Origin: Planctomycetota bacterium
Lineage (GTDB): Bacteria; Planctomycetota; SZUA-567; H5-PLA8
Reading direction: 5' to 3'
NCBI GenBank assembly: GCA_023150555.1
Contig: JAKLKQ010000010.1
Span: 62,001 to 126,000 of the forward strand
Length of the DNA stretch: 64,000 nucleotides
Shown here: positions 26,262 to 35,051 of the stretch, one piece after another
Layout of the letters: every line of letters begins with the position of its first letter
How positions within the stretch are numbered: the first letter of the stretch is position 1
The notes under the pieces: model-generated
What the model was told of the DNA's origin: nothing
Seen by the model: the letters and a program-made list of their open reading frames with translations, nothing else
Databases searched by the model: none
Translations under genes and position numbers: made by a program

Positions 26262-28133
26262 ATGCCCGCCGCGAATAGCAAAACGCCGCTCGGCCGGTTG
26301 ACGCTGGTCATCGACCCGACGACCTCGCCGTACGTGCGCTCGGTCCTGCGCGAAGTCCTCGACCACGCCGGCTTCTTCTGCCACGAAGTCTTGCCTGTGC
26401 TGCTGCCCTCCGCACTGGAGGAAGACATCCCGCAAGTCGTCGTCCTGGCAGGAAACCTGCCCGCCAAGGTCGCCGAGCCTCTACGCGCTCCTCTGGAGGC
26501 CTTCTACGCGCGGGGCGGCGGCATCGTCGCGCTGGGCGGCAGCGGCGCGCCCGCCGGCCAGGCCGGCACCGGCGTCATCGACGGGCTCTTCGATCTCTTT
26601 GGCTTGCGCCCAATCTTGAACGAAAGCTTCGTCGAACCGGGCTTCGGACAGAGCCGCTGGCAGACGATGGGCGAAGGCTGGCTCAAGGTCCGCGCGCGCC
26701 GTCATCCGGTGCTGTCCGGCCTCGACGACGTGCCGCTGCACGTCTTTGGCGGGCAGGCGGTGCTGCCGGCGAAGTCGAAGAAGACCGGCGCGAAGGTCCT
26801 CGCGACGCTGTCCGGCGTGGATGGCAAGCCGCGCGCGGGCGCGGCGCTCTCCGAACGCGCGGCGAAGAACGGCGCGACGGCGCTCTTCGTCGCCGCCGAC
26901 CTGGCCGGCAGCGCGGCCATGATCCGCACGGGCCGGCCGGTGGACTTCGACGCCGTCTCCGCGCCCGACGGCACGGCACCGGTGGCCGACGGGCTGCTGA
27001 AGGCCGAGGACGGCATCGTGCTCGATTTCCTGCGCGACCGGCGGCGCATCGACGAGAAGGGGCGCCTCGCCGCGAAGTCCGTCAAGCGCGCGTGGCCGAT
27101 CTTCGACCAGCCCATCGCGGACGCCCTGGCGCAGATGCTCGTGCGCGCCATCTGCCACGCCGCGCAGCGCAGCGGCGTCGCACTGCCGCGGCTGTGGTAC
27201 TACCCCGACGGCCTCGACGCGGTGGGCCATATCTCGCACGACACCGACGGCAACGAGCCCGACAAGGCCGAGGAACTCTACCGCGTGATGGCCAAGGCCG
27301 GCGTGCGCTCGACGTGGTGCACGCTCCACCCCGGCTACGCCGCGCCCTTCTACGAACAGCTCAAGGCGTTCGGCCACGAGATCGCGCTGCACTACGACGC
27401 GATGGAGACGCCGCACCACGAGTCCTTCCGGCGCTGGGGGCAGCCGAACTTCTCCTTCCAGCTCGTCTGGCTGTGCAGCTCCGCCGGCCTGACCGGCAAC
27501 GAGCTGGCAACGAACAAGAACCACTTCACGCGCTGGGAAGGCAGCCTCGAGTTCCTGGAATGGTGCGCGCGCGACGGGATCCGCATTGACCAGAGCCGCG
27601 GGCCGAGCAAGCGCGGCACGATCGGCTTCCCCTTCGGCAGCGGGCACCCGTACTTCCTCTACGACCGCCGCGGCCGGCGCATCGATTGCATCGAGCAGCC
27701 CTTCCAGACGCAGGACCTTGTCTCCACCGCGCCGGTGCCGTGGGGCCGCATGCTCGTCGAGCGCGCCAAGCGCTGGCACGGCGTCTGCCACCTGCTCTTC
27801 CATCCGTCGGGTGCGTTGATGAAGGGCCACGGCGCGAGCATCCTCGACGCGACCGGCTACGGGAAGCGCCAGGGCCTGCGCTGGCTGACCGCGAAGGAGA
27901 TCGACGCCTGCGAACGCGCGCGCCGGGCCTGCGTCGAGCACCCTGCCGAACCGCGCGGGCCGGAACTGGTCCTGCGCGCGCCCAAGGCGCTTGCGGGCGC
28001 GACGTTCCTGGTCCTCGGCAATCGGCCCTTCAGCGTCAACGGTTCGGCCAAAACGAAGAGCGTCAAGCGCGAAGGCTTCGCCTGGACGCAGGTGTGCATC
28101 GAGAAGATGGAAGGCGAGACGGTGCTGCGTTAG
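26262..28133 (+). CDS. Amidotransferase-like domain fused to polysaccharide-deacetylase-like domain
   Basis: A 623-residue protein without a signal peptide. Residues 1-240 resemble the type 1 glutamine-amidotransferase-like fold of ThuA/BPL-N proteins (V-V-V-L-A-G-N-L-P, then G-G-G-I-V-A-L-G-G-S-G), without a clear catalytic cysteine. Residues 310-520 resemble a NodB-type polysaccharide deacetylase: I-S-H-D-T-D-G-N (about 325) matches the T-F-D-D metal motif region, followed by G-H-E-I-A-L-H-Y-D-A (about 375). These enzymes remove N-acetyl groups from polysaccharides. An amidohydrolase gene begins 99 bp downstream on the same strand, which suggests a joint pathway, perhaps on an amino-sugar compound. 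Confidence 0.7.
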   Translation: MPAANSKTPLGRLTLVIDPTTSPYVRSVLREVLDHAGFFCHEVLPVLLPSALEEDIPQVVVLAGNLPAKVAEPLRAPLEAFYARGGGIVALGGSGAPAGQAGTGVIDGLFDLFGLRPILNESFVEPGFGQSRWQTMGEGWLKVRARRHPVLSGLDDVPLHVFGGQAVLPAKSKKTGAKVLATLSGVDGKPRAGAALSERAAKNGATALFVAADLAGSAAMIRTGRPVDFDAVSAPDGTAPVADGLLKAEDGIVLDFLRDRRRIDEKGRLAAKSVKRAWPIFDQPIADALAQMLVRAICHAAQRSGVALPRLWYYPDGLDAVGHISHDTDGNEPDKAEELYRVMAKAGVRSTWCTLHPGYAAPFYEQLKAFGHEIALHYDAMETPHHESFRRWGQPNFSFQLVWLCSSAGLTGNELATNKNHFTRWEGSLEFLEWCARDGIRIDQSRGPSKRGTIGFPFGSGHPYFLYDRRGRRIDCIEQPFQTQDLVSTAPVPWGRMLVERAKRWHGVCHLLFHPSGALMKGHGASILDATGYGKRQGLRWLTAKEIDACERARRACVEHPAEPRGPELVLRAPKALAGATFLVLGNRPFSVNGSAKTKSVKREGFAWTQVCIEKMEGETVLR

Positions 28134-28232
28134 CAGCGGCAGATTCCCCGAAAGGCTATTTTCGCTTTGCTTAACCACTTGCAGGCGCGCGGCACTGCGC
28201 GCACTAAGGCGCCCATCGGCGTGCGAGGCCCC

Positions 28233-29297
28233 ATGACGACAGCTCGGACCCCCATCATCGACGTCCACACGCACCTGGCCGGCCTGGGCCACGGCGGGAC
28301 CGGCTGCTTCATCGATCCGCGCAAGTTCGAGTCGCTGCTCTTCAAGCTCATGCGCCACAAGCTCGGTATCTACAGCGCGCACCGCGAAGGGCGCCTCGAC
28401 GCCGCATACCTCGAACGCCTGCTGCGCGACATCGAGTCCGCCGCCGGCGACGGGACGCTCGACGCGGCGGTCGTCTTCGCGCACGACCGCATCCATAACG
28501 ACGACGGTTCCGTTAAGGCCGACGGCCAGGAACTGCACACGCCCAACGAATACGCCTTCGCCTGCGCCGAACGCCCCGAAGCGCGCGGGCGCCTGCTGCC
28601 GGCCATGTCCGTGCATCCCTACCGGCCGGACGCCCTGGACGAGACGGCGAAGTGGATCGAACGAGGCGCCGTCGCGATGAAGTGGCTGCCCAACAGCCAG
28701 TGCATGGACCCGCGCGACCGGCGCTGCCTGCCGGTCTACGACCTGCTCGCCGCGAAGAAGGTGCCGCTGATCGCACACACCGGCGGCGAACACACCGCGC
28801 GCGTACTGCGCCCGGAGCTGGGCGATCCGGACGTGCTTCGGCCGGCCCTGGACCGCGGCGTGACGGTGATCATGGCGCACTGCGGCTCGGGCAGCGGGCT
28901 CTTCGACGCGCATTGGCTGCCGAACTTCTGCGCGCTGGCGCGCAAGTTTCCCAACTGCTGGGGCGACACCTCGGCCTTCAACACGCCCGGCCGCGCGCGC
29001 TGGATGACGATGCTGCTGCGCGAGGAAGGCATCGCCTCGAAGCTGGTCCACGGCAGCGACTATCCCGTGCCGCCGACGGCCTGGTGGTCGCTGCGGCAGC
29101 TGGGCTGGGGCCAGACGCGCCGGCTGAACCGCATCTGGAGCTACCTCGCGCGCGACGTCGAGATCAAACGCGCGCGCGGCTTCCCCGAGGAAGTCTTCAC
29201 CAACGCCGCGCGAGTGCTGGCGCCCGGCAGCCTGGCGCGCTGGCAAGTCGCGGCGGGTTCAAAGCCCGAAATGCACAAGGTGCTCAAATTCAGCTAG
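28233..29297 (+). CDS. Amidohydrolase-2 family metal-dependent hydrolase
   Basis: A 354-residue TIM-barrel hydrolase. The metal-binding H-x-H is in I-D-V-H-T-H at about residue 10. Further ligands lie in I-A-H-T-G-G-E-H, M-A-H-C-G-S-G and V-H-G-S-D-Y-P, the last carrying the conserved aspartate after strand 8. The ATG at 28233 is chosen because H-x-H normally lies close to the N-terminus; the frame also has a TTG 66 bp upstream. Members of the family hydrolyse lactones or amides or decarboxylate acids, so the substrate is open. It lies 99 bp after the deacetylase-like gene on the same strand and is probably co-transcribed with it. Confidence 0.8.
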   Translation: MTTARTPIIDVHTHLAGLGHGGTGCFIDPRKFESLLFKLMRHKLGIYSAHREGRLDAAYLERLLRDIESAAGDGTLDAAVVFAHDRIHNDDGSVKADGQELHTPNEYAFACAERPEARGRLLPAMSVHPYRPDALDETAKWIERGAVAMKWLPNSQCMDPRDRRCLPVYDLLAAKKVPLIAHTGGEHTARVLRPELGDPDVLRPALDRGVTVIMAHCGSGSGLFDAHWLPNFCALARKFPNCWGDTSAFNTPGRARWMTMLLREEGIASKLVHGSDYPVPPTAWWSLRQLGWGQTRRLNRIWSYLARDVEIKRARGFPEEVFTNAARVLAPGSLARWQVAAGSKPEMHKVLKFS

Positions 29298-29351
29298 CAC
29301 GTCAGTTTTCGACTTACTCCAACAATCGCAAAGAGTTACATTGAGCGTGGT

Positions 29352-29394
29352 GTACACGGTGACGTCGGATGCCGTGTACCTTCGGTACCGAAGG
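29352..29394. repeat. Nested palindromes in the leader of a secreted-protein gene
   Basis: The arms GTACACGG (29352-29359) and CCGTGTAC (29372-29379) form an inverted repeat with 12 bp between them. They run straight into a perfect 16-bp palindrome, CCTTCGGTACCGAAGG (29379-29394). The cluster lies 44-86 bp before the chosen start of the next gene. It could be an operator or a structured leader; a terminator is unlikely because no T-run follows. Confidence 0.4.
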
Positions 29395-29437
29395 CTTCCC
29401 CCGGCTCGCTCGTCCAAAGAACATGGAGCAACTCACG

Positions 29438-30382
29438 ATGGCCCAAACCCACGCGCTGAGAGCAGGCACGGCGGCCCTGGCCGCCCTGCTGCTGTGCGCC
29501 GCGGGCGCGGCCGAGCAAGGCGAAGCGCCGCTTTCGGCCGAGCGCGTTCAGGCGCTGGTCAAGCAGTTGGGCGATACCGAGTACGACGCGCGCGAGGAGG
29601 CCAAGCGGCAGTTGCGCGCGATGGGCGAGAACGCCCGCGAGGCCCTGGAACGCGCGCAGAAAAGCAGCGAACCGGAAGTCGCCCACGCCGCCGCGGTGCT
29701 GCTCCACGCGATTAACCGCGCGACGATCCGCGTCAAACTCGCCGATCTCAAAGGGCAGCCGATCGCCGAAGCCGACGTTTCGTTGAACCTCAGCCCCATG
29801 CAGGCCAACGTCATCGGCATTGCAAACCGGCGGCAGCTGAACGCCACGACGGACAAGGACGGCGTAGCCGTCTTTTCCAACCTGGACCCCATGCACTATA
29901 GGTTGCAGTTTAACAGCACGCCTCAGGGCTTCCTGCGCGTCTACCACACCGTGGAGCAAGCGGTGAAGACCGGCACCACCGCGATCGAGCTGACCTGCTC
30001 GCGCGGCGCCCGGATTCAGGGCCGGGTGCTCTCGGCCGACGGCAAGCCCATGCCCGGTGTACGGGTGGCCGCGGCACCGTCCGTCTATCTGAGGCACATG
30101 CTCACCCGGCAGCGCGACCTGCCGCGCAACCTGTCCAACATGCAGAACGTACAGGCCGACGAAGACGGACGCTTCGAGATCAAGGCGCTGGCGGCCTCCG
30201 ACTACGGCGTGATCGTCTACCAGGAAGACAAGGTGCTCCTGACGCACTCCGGCGTGTCCGTCAAGGGCGAGGATGTCGCCGATCTCAAGGACCTGAAGGT
30301 CGAATCCCCAAAGGACGGAGCCTCGAAGACCGAAACGCCCGACGCCAAGCAGGAACCCGTGGCAAAGAGCGACGAGGAATAG
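29438..30382 (+). CDS. Secreted protein: HEAT-like module plus carboxypeptidase-regulatory-like domains
   Basis: A 314-residue protein. The ATG at 29438 is chosen because GGAG lies 8 bp upstream; an ATG five codons before it has no such site. A signal peptide follows (L-R-A-G-T-A-A-L-A-A-L-L-L-C-A-A-G). Residues 30-95 are the recurrent HEAT-like module (L-V-K-Q-L-G-D-T-E-Y-D...L-R-A-M-G). Residues 97-180 and 185-280 look like two carboxypeptidase-regulatory-type beta sandwiches (G-Q-P-I-A-E-A-D-V, and I-Q-G-R-V-L-S-A-D-G-K-P-M-P-G-V-R-V). The tail is Lys/Asp/Glu-rich. No catalytic residue is visible; binding outside the cell is likely. Confidence 0.8.
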   Translation: MAQTHALRAGTAALAALLLCAAGAAEQGEAPLSAERVQALVKQLGDTEYDAREEAKRQLRAMGENAREALERAQKSSEPEVAHAAAVLLHAINRATIRVKLADLKGQPIAEADVSLNLSPMQANVIGIANRRQLNATTDKDGVAVFSNLDPMHYRLQFNSTPQGFLRVYHTVEQAVKTGTTAIELTCSRGARIQGRVLSADGKPMPGVRVAAAPSVYLRHMLTRQRDLPRNLSNMQNVQADEDGRFEIKALAASDYGVIVYQEDKVLLTHSGVSVKGEDVADLKDLKVESPKDGASKTETPDAKQEPVAKSDEE

Positions 30383-30492
30383 GCATCCATTCCCCACCCC
30401 CTCAAAAGCCGCCTTTGCGTCACGCGCGTCCTTGCCGGAGGCGCAAAGATGGGTTTTAATGGCGCGCCTTTCGATACCAGCGGAGTGACAGC

Positions 30493-31479
30493 ATGATCGT
30501 CGTCACCGGCGCGGCGGGCTTCATCGGTTCGATCACCGCCGCGCGCCTGGCCGGCGCAGGGCGCGGACCCGTCGTGGCCGTGGACGCCTTCGCCAATGCT
30601 CCCGATGCGCGGCGAACCAGCGGCTACCTGGCTCGCATCGAGACCGCCGCACAGGTCGACCGCGACGACCTGCCCGCGTGGCTCGAGAAGCAGGGCCGCT
30701 CCGTGGAGGCGATCGTGCACCTCGGCGCGTGCAGCGACACGACCGCCACCGACCGCGAATTCATGATGCGCAACAACCTCGAGTACACAAAGTCCCTCTG
30801 GCGCTGGTGCACCCAGGCCCGCGCGCCCTTCCTGTACGCTTCCAGCGCCGCGACGTACGGCAACGGAGAAGCCGGCTACGACGACGAGGCCGACCCCGCG
30901 AGACTCAAGCCGCTGAACCTCTACGGCGAGTCCAAGCACCTCTTCGATCTCTGGGCTCTGAAAGAGAAGGAAACGCCTCCGCGCTGGGCCGGCTTCAAGT
31001 ACTTCAACGTCTACGGCCCCAACGAAGGCCACAAGGGGCGCATGGCCAGCATCGTGCTCCATGCGTGGAAGCAGATCAAGGCGACCGGCCGCGTGCGCCT
31101 GTTCAAGTCGCACCGCGCCGGGATCCCCGACGGCGGCCAGAAGCGCGACTTCGTGTATGTCGGCGACGCCGTCGACGCGACGCTGCATTTCCTCGACGCG
31201 CCGGCAAGCGCTACCGCGCCCAATGGGCTGTACAATGTCGGCACCGGCCAAGCGCGCACCTTCGCCGATTTGGCCAAGGCCGTCTTCGCCGCGCTGGGCC
31301 TGGCGCCCAACATCGATTACGTCGACATGCCGCAGGACCTCCGGGCGCAGTACCAGTACTTCACCCAGGCCTGCGTGGCGAAGCTGCGCACAGCCGGCTT
31401 CACCCGCCCCTTCCGCAGCATCGAGGAAGGCGTCCAGGAATACATCACCCTGCTCGAAGCGGAGGCCAAGGCCACGTGA
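30493..31479 (+). CDS. hldD: ADP-L-glycero-D-manno-heptose 6-epimerase
   Basis: A 328-residue short-chain dehydrogenase of the extended type. The NAD(P)-binding motif G-A-A-G-F-I-G is at residues 6-12, and the catalytic pair is Y144-x3-K148 (Y-G-E-S-K). H-L-G-A-C-S-D-T-T (77-84) and Y-F-N-V-Y-G-P-N-E are signatures of HldD. The enzyme turns ADP-D-glycero-D-manno-heptose into the L-glycero form used in the lipopolysaccharide inner core. Its stop overlaps the GTG start of hldE by 4 bp (GTGA), so the two are translationally coupled. Together with hldE and the LpxL-like gene it shows a true lipopolysaccharide outer membrane. Confidence 0.95.
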   Translation: MIVVTGAAGFIGSITAARLAGAGRGPVVAVDAFANAPDARRTSGYLARIETAAQVDRDDLPAWLEKQGRSVEAIVHLGACSDTTATDREFMMRNNLEYTKSLWRWCTQARAPFLYASSAATYGNGEAGYDDEADPARLKPLNLYGESKHLFDLWALKEKETPPRWAGFKYFNVYGPNEGHKGRMASIVLHAWKQIKATGRVRLFKSHRAGIPDGGQKRDFVYVGDAVDATLHFLDAPASATAPNGLYNVGTGQARTFADLAKAVFAALGLAPNIDYVDMPQDLRAQYQYFTQACVAKLRTAGFTRPFRSIEEGVQEYITLLEAEAKAT

Positions 31480-32966
31480 GCGACCGGTTCGAAGAACCCA
31501 CCCTGGACCAGGTGCAAGCGCTGCTGCGCGCGATGGTCGGCCGGCGCGTCGCCGTGATCGGCGACGTGATGATGGACGTCTACCTGATCGGGAAGGTGCG
31601 CCGCATCTCCGCCGAGGCTCCCGTCCCGATCTTCGAGATCGCGCAGGAAGAGCGCATGCTCGGCGGCGCCGCCAACGTCGCCAAATGCCTCGTCGCGCTG
31701 GGCGCCAAGGTCCGCATGTGCGGCGTCATCGGCCGCGACTCGCAGGGCGATCTCTTTCTCGAGGAAGCCGCAGGCTTGAAGATCGGCGCGTCCGGCGTCC
31801 TGCGCGATTCCAAACGTCCGACGACGGTCAAGAGCCGCGTCGTCGCGCAGCAGCACCAGATGCTGCGCCTGGACGCGGAGGACAACTCGGCGCTGACGCC
31901 CGCGCTGGATAAGCGCCTGGCCGCGCAAGCTTTTCGCGCGGCGAAGTGGGCCGATGCGGTGATCCTGAGCGACTACAGCAAGGGAACCCTGTCCGAAGCC
32001 GTCTGCCGCGCGGCGCTGCGCGGAGCCGGGCGCAAGCCCGTCGTCGTCGACCCCAAGGACCCGCCGTGGACCCGATTCCGCGGCGCGACGGTGCTAAAGC
32101 CCAACCGCCGCGACCTCGGACGCCTGCTCGGTTTCGAGATCACCGACGCCGAAAGCGCCGTCAAGGCCGCGCGGCTGGCCCTGAAGATGTACGGCACCCG
32201 CCACGTGCTGCTGACCCGCAGCGCGCAGGGCGCGACGCTGGCCAGCCGGAGCCTCAACGGGCGCGCCGGTTCGTCCTGGCACTTGGCAGCGCGGCAGCGG
32301 GAGATCTTCGACACCACCGGCGCTGGCGACGTGATCGCTTCGACCGTTGCTCTGGCGCTCGCTGCGGGTACCGGAATCCGCGAGGCCATCTGGCTCGCCA
32401 ACGTGGCCGCGGGCATCAAGGTCGCGAAGTTCGGCACCGCAGCCGTCAGCGACCAGGACATCATCGACGACCTGGGCGGCGGCGCGCCCTCGCACGAACG
32501 CAAGGTCATGACGCGCGCGCAGGCCGCCCGCTACGCGGCCAGACTGCGCAATGCGGGCAAGCGCGTCGTCTTCACCAACGGATGTTTCGACATCCTCCAT
32601 TACGGACACGTCTCGTACCTGGAGCGCTCGCGCCGCCTGGGCGACGCCCTGATCGTGGGCCTGAACAGCGACGCCAGCGTGCGGCGGCTGAAGGGTGCAG
32701 GCCGCCCGGTGCAGCCCGCGCATGACCGCGAACGCATCCTGGCCTCGCAGGCCTGCGTCGACGCAGTGGTGCGCTTCGCCGAGGACACGCCGCTCGAGCT
32801 GATCAAGGCCGTCCGGCCGGCGGTGCTGTGCAAGGGCGCCGACTACAAGCGCAAGCAGGACGTGGTGGGCTGGCGGGAGGTTGAACGCTGGGGCGGCAAG
32901 GTGGTGCGCGTTCCGATCGTGCAGGGCCGCTCGACGACCAATCTGATCAAGAGGGGCGCGCGATAA
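31476..32966 (+). CDS. hldE: Bifunctional heptose 7-phosphate kinase / heptose 1-phosphate adenylyltransferase
   Basis: A 496-residue protein starting with GTG inside the stop of hldD. Residues 1-335 are a PfkB/ribokinase-type kinase with G-G-A-A-N-V-A near 60 and the catalytic D-T-T-G-A-G-D near 285. Residues 350-496 are a nucleotidyltransferase with T-N-G-C-F-D-I-L-H-Y-G-H (H-x-G-H motif). Together the two domains phosphorylate heptose 7-phosphate at C1 and, after GmhB removes the 7-phosphate, attach AMP, giving ADP-heptose for HldD. GmhA and GmhB genes are not in the window. Length and domain order are those of the Escherichia coli enzyme. Confidence 0.95.
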   Translation: MSDRFEEPTLDQVQALLRAMVGRRVAVIGDVMMDVYLIGKVRRISAEAPVPIFEIAQEERMLGGAANVAKCLVALGAKVRMCGVIGRDSQGDLFLEEAAGLKIGASGVLRDSKRPTTVKSRVVAQQHQMLRLDAEDNSALTPALDKRLAAQAFRAAKWADAVILSDYSKGTLSEAVCRAALRGAGRKPVVVDPKDPPWTRFRGATVLKPNRRDLGRLLGFEITDAESAVKAARLALKMYGTRHVLLTRSAQGATLASRSLNGRAGSSWHLAARQREIFDTTGAGDVIASTVALALAAGTGIREAIWLANVAAGIKVAKFGTAAVSDQDIIDDLGGGAPSHERKVMTRAQAARYAARLRNAGKRVVFTNGCFDILHYGHVSYLERSRRLGDALIVGLNSDASVRRLKGAGRPVQPAHDRERILASQACVDAVVRFAEDTPLELIKAVRPAVLCKGADYKRKQDVVGWREVERWGGKVVRVPIVQGRSTTNLIKRGAR

Positions 32967-32978
32967 CGCGCTAGTGCG

Positions 32979-33761
32979 CTAAAGTATCGTCCAACCGCCG
33001 TCGACCATCAGCGTGTGCCCGGTGATCAGGCTCGCGGCGGGGCTGCAGAGGAAGACGCAGGCCCCGACGACGTCCTCGGGCTGGCCCACGCGGCCCAGCG
33101 GGATGCGCTTGAGCAGGTCGGCACGCATGTTCTCGTCGTCGAAGGTCGATTGCGTCAGCGGCGTGACAATGAAGGTGGGCCCGATGGCGTTGACGTTGAT
33201 ACCGTGCGGGGCCCATTCCAGCGCCAGCACGCGCGTCAGGTTCACCACCCCGGCCTTGCTCGAACAGTACGCCGCGCGCTTGTAGTAGCCCACGAGGCCG
33301 TTTTGCGAGGCGATATTCACGATCCGGCCGGACTTCTGCTTCACCATCACACGGCCGACCGCCTGCGAGGTGAAGAAAACGCCCTTCAAATTCACGTCGA
33401 CGACGTTGTCCCAATCCTGCTCGGACACGTCCAGCGCCTCGCGCGGGATGTTCACGCCTGCGTTGTTGACCAGGATGTCGATGCGGCCGCTTTCCTTCAG
33501 CACCGCGGCGACCATCGCGTCGATGCTCGCCTGCTCCTTCACATTCAACGGCACCGCGTAGGCCGTCCCGCCGGCCGCGCGGATGGCTTGCGCGGTCTCT
33601 TCCGCACCGGGCAGCATCTTCGGCAGATCGGCAACGGCCACCGCCGCGCCGGCTTCGGACAGGCCCTTCGCCATCGCGCGGCCCAGGCCCGAACCGCCGC
33701 CGGTGACGACGGCAACCTGGCCGTCGACGCGCATGGAGGGAAGGCTGGGCTGCTCGGCCAT
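32979..33761 (-). CDS. Short-chain dehydrogenase/reductase
   Basis: A 260-residue classical SDR. The cofactor motif is T-G-G-G-S-G-L-G (about 20-27), the structural motif N-N-A-G is near 98, and the catalytic S-x12-Y-C-S-S-K is near 150-170. The C-terminus (H-T-L-M-V-D-G-G-W) is typical of gluconate 5-dehydrogenase and 2-deoxygluconate 3-dehydrogenase-like proteins, but the substrate is not certain. The start is the ATG at 33759-33761; the longer frame upstream overlaps the synthase gene. It begins only 11 bp after the stop of the argininosuccinate-synthase-like gene on the same strand, so the two share a transcript. Confidence 0.85.
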   Translation of the reverse strand: MAEQPSLPSMRVDGQVAVVTGGGSGLGRAMAKGLSEAGAAVAVADLPKMLPGAEETAQAIRAAGGTAYAVPLNVKEQASIDAMVAAVLKESGRIDILVNNAGVNIPREALDVSEQDWDNVVDVNLKGVFFTSQAVGRVMVKQKSGRIVNIASQNGLVGYYKRAAYCSSKAGVVNLTRVLALEWAPHGINVNAIGPTFIVTPLTQSTFDDENMRADLLKRIPLGRVGQPEDVVGACVFLCSPAASLITGHTLMVDGGWTIL

Positions 33762-33772
33762 CGTTCGGAGGA

Positions 33773-34957
33773 TCAACTCTTCTTGCGCCGGGCTTCGGCG
33801 GTCAGCGGCATGGACCAGACCTTGATGAAGCCCTGCGCCGCGCCTTCGGAGAAATCGTCGGCGCCGGCCGCCGGCGCCTGGTACAGGCTGAACTCGCTGC
33901 TGCGCGCGACGACCGTGGCGTTGCCCTTGTACAGGCGCACGGTCACGATGCCGGTCACGTTCTGGTTGATGCGCTCGTAGAACGCGTCCAGCGCCTCGCG
34001 CAGGTCGCTGAACCACTGCCCGTTGTAGACGCAGCGCCCGTACGCGACGCTCAGGCCCTCGCGCACCTGCAGCGTCTCGCGGCTGAGCGTCATCTGTTCG
34101 AGCCCGCGCTTGGCGACGTACAGCACTGTCGCCGAGGGCGCCTCGTAGACTTCGTGCGACTTAAAGCCCACCAGGCGGTCCTCGATCAGGTCCGCGCGCC
34201 CGATGCCGTGCTTTCCGGCCAGCGCGTTGAGTTGTTCCATCAGAGGCACGCATGCCATGCGCTTTCCGTTCAGGCCCACCGGCAGCCCGCCCTTGAACTC
34301 GATGGCGACGTCTTCGGGCTCGTTCGGCGCGTCGACGGGATTGCGCGAGAGCGTGTAGCACTCTTCCGGCGGCGGCTTGGAAGGGTCGTCCAGCACCGCA
34401 CACTTGATCGACTGGCCCCACAGATTCAGGTCGTACTTGTACGCGCCCTGGACCTTGCGCGTGGGCAGGGGCAGGCGCCGGTTGCGCGCGTACTGTTCGC
34501 GCTGTTCGGGCGTGTGCAGTTCCCACTCGCGGGGAGGGGTCACGATCTTCAGGTGCGGCGCAAGCGCAGTGATTGCCGCGTGCAGGCGCACCTGGTCGTT
34601 GCCGCGCACCGAACTGCAATGCGCCACATGCGTGGCGCCTTCCTCCAGCGCTACGCGCACCAGTTCGCGCGCCACCAGCGGCCGGGCCAGCGCCGCCGCC
34701 AGCAGGTAGGTCTCGTAATGCGCCAGCGAACGCAACACCGGCGAGATGAAGTCCTTGAAGTAAGCGTCCTGCATGTCCTCGACGCGAGCGGCCACCGCGC
34801 CGGCCATCAGCGCCTGCTCGCCCAGGACCTCGAGGTCGGTGTTGCCGCCCAGGTTGACGGAGAGAGTGATGACGTCGAAGTCGTGGTGCTCTTTCAGCCA
34901 CGGAATCGCGATGAGCGTCTCCAGGCTGCCCGAGAAAGCCAGAATGCACTTGGCCAT
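33773..34957 (-). CDS. Argininosuccinate synthase-like protein with altered PP-loop
   Basis: A 394-residue protein that follows argininosuccinate synthase over its whole length, for example A-R-P-L-V-A, G-N-D-Q-V-R, H-G-I-G-R-A-D and L-Y-K-G-N. The usual ATP-binding loop S-G-G-L-D-T-S reads S-G-S-L-E-T-L (residues 9-15), so the aspartate is a glutamate and the last serine a leucine. The usual C-T-G-K-G-N-D-Q reads C-S-S-V-R-G-N-D-Q. Argininosuccinate synthase joins citrulline and aspartate using ATP. These changes raise doubt about the normal reaction, so I give no symbol. The second ATG (34957) is used, as GGGG lies at a proper distance; another is three codons upstream. An SDR gene follows after 11 bp. 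Confidence 0.8.
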   Translation of the reverse strand: MAKCILAFSGSLETLIAIPWLKEHHDFDVITLSVNLGGNTDLEVLGEQALMAGAVAARVEDMQDAYFKDFISPVLRSLAHYETYLLAAALARPLVARELVRVALEEGATHVAHCSSVRGNDQVRLHAAITALAPHLKIVTPPREWELHTPEQREQYARNRRLPLPTRKVQGAYKYDLNLWGQSIKCAVLDDPSKPPPEECYTLSRNPVDAPNEPEDVAIEFKGGLPVGLNGKRMACVPLMEQLNALAGKHGIGRADLIEDRLVGFKSHEVYEAPSATVLYVAKRGLEQMTLSRETLQVREGLSVAYGRCVYNGQWFSDLREALDAFYERINQNVTGIVTVRLYKGNATVVARSSEFSLYQAPAAGADDFSEGAAQGFIKVWSMPLTAEARRKKS

Positions 34958-35051
34958 GCGCAGCATTTCCCCAAAGCCGCGCCCATTGTATGCCTTTTCG
35001 GGGCTTCGCCTAGTCTACAATGCGGCCGAAAGGTACCAGTGTTCGGGCGGG

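Noticed and set aside
26481..29246. A 921-codon open frame on the reverse strand
   Set aside because: It is antisense to the deacetylase-like and amidohydrolase genes and has shadow-type composition.
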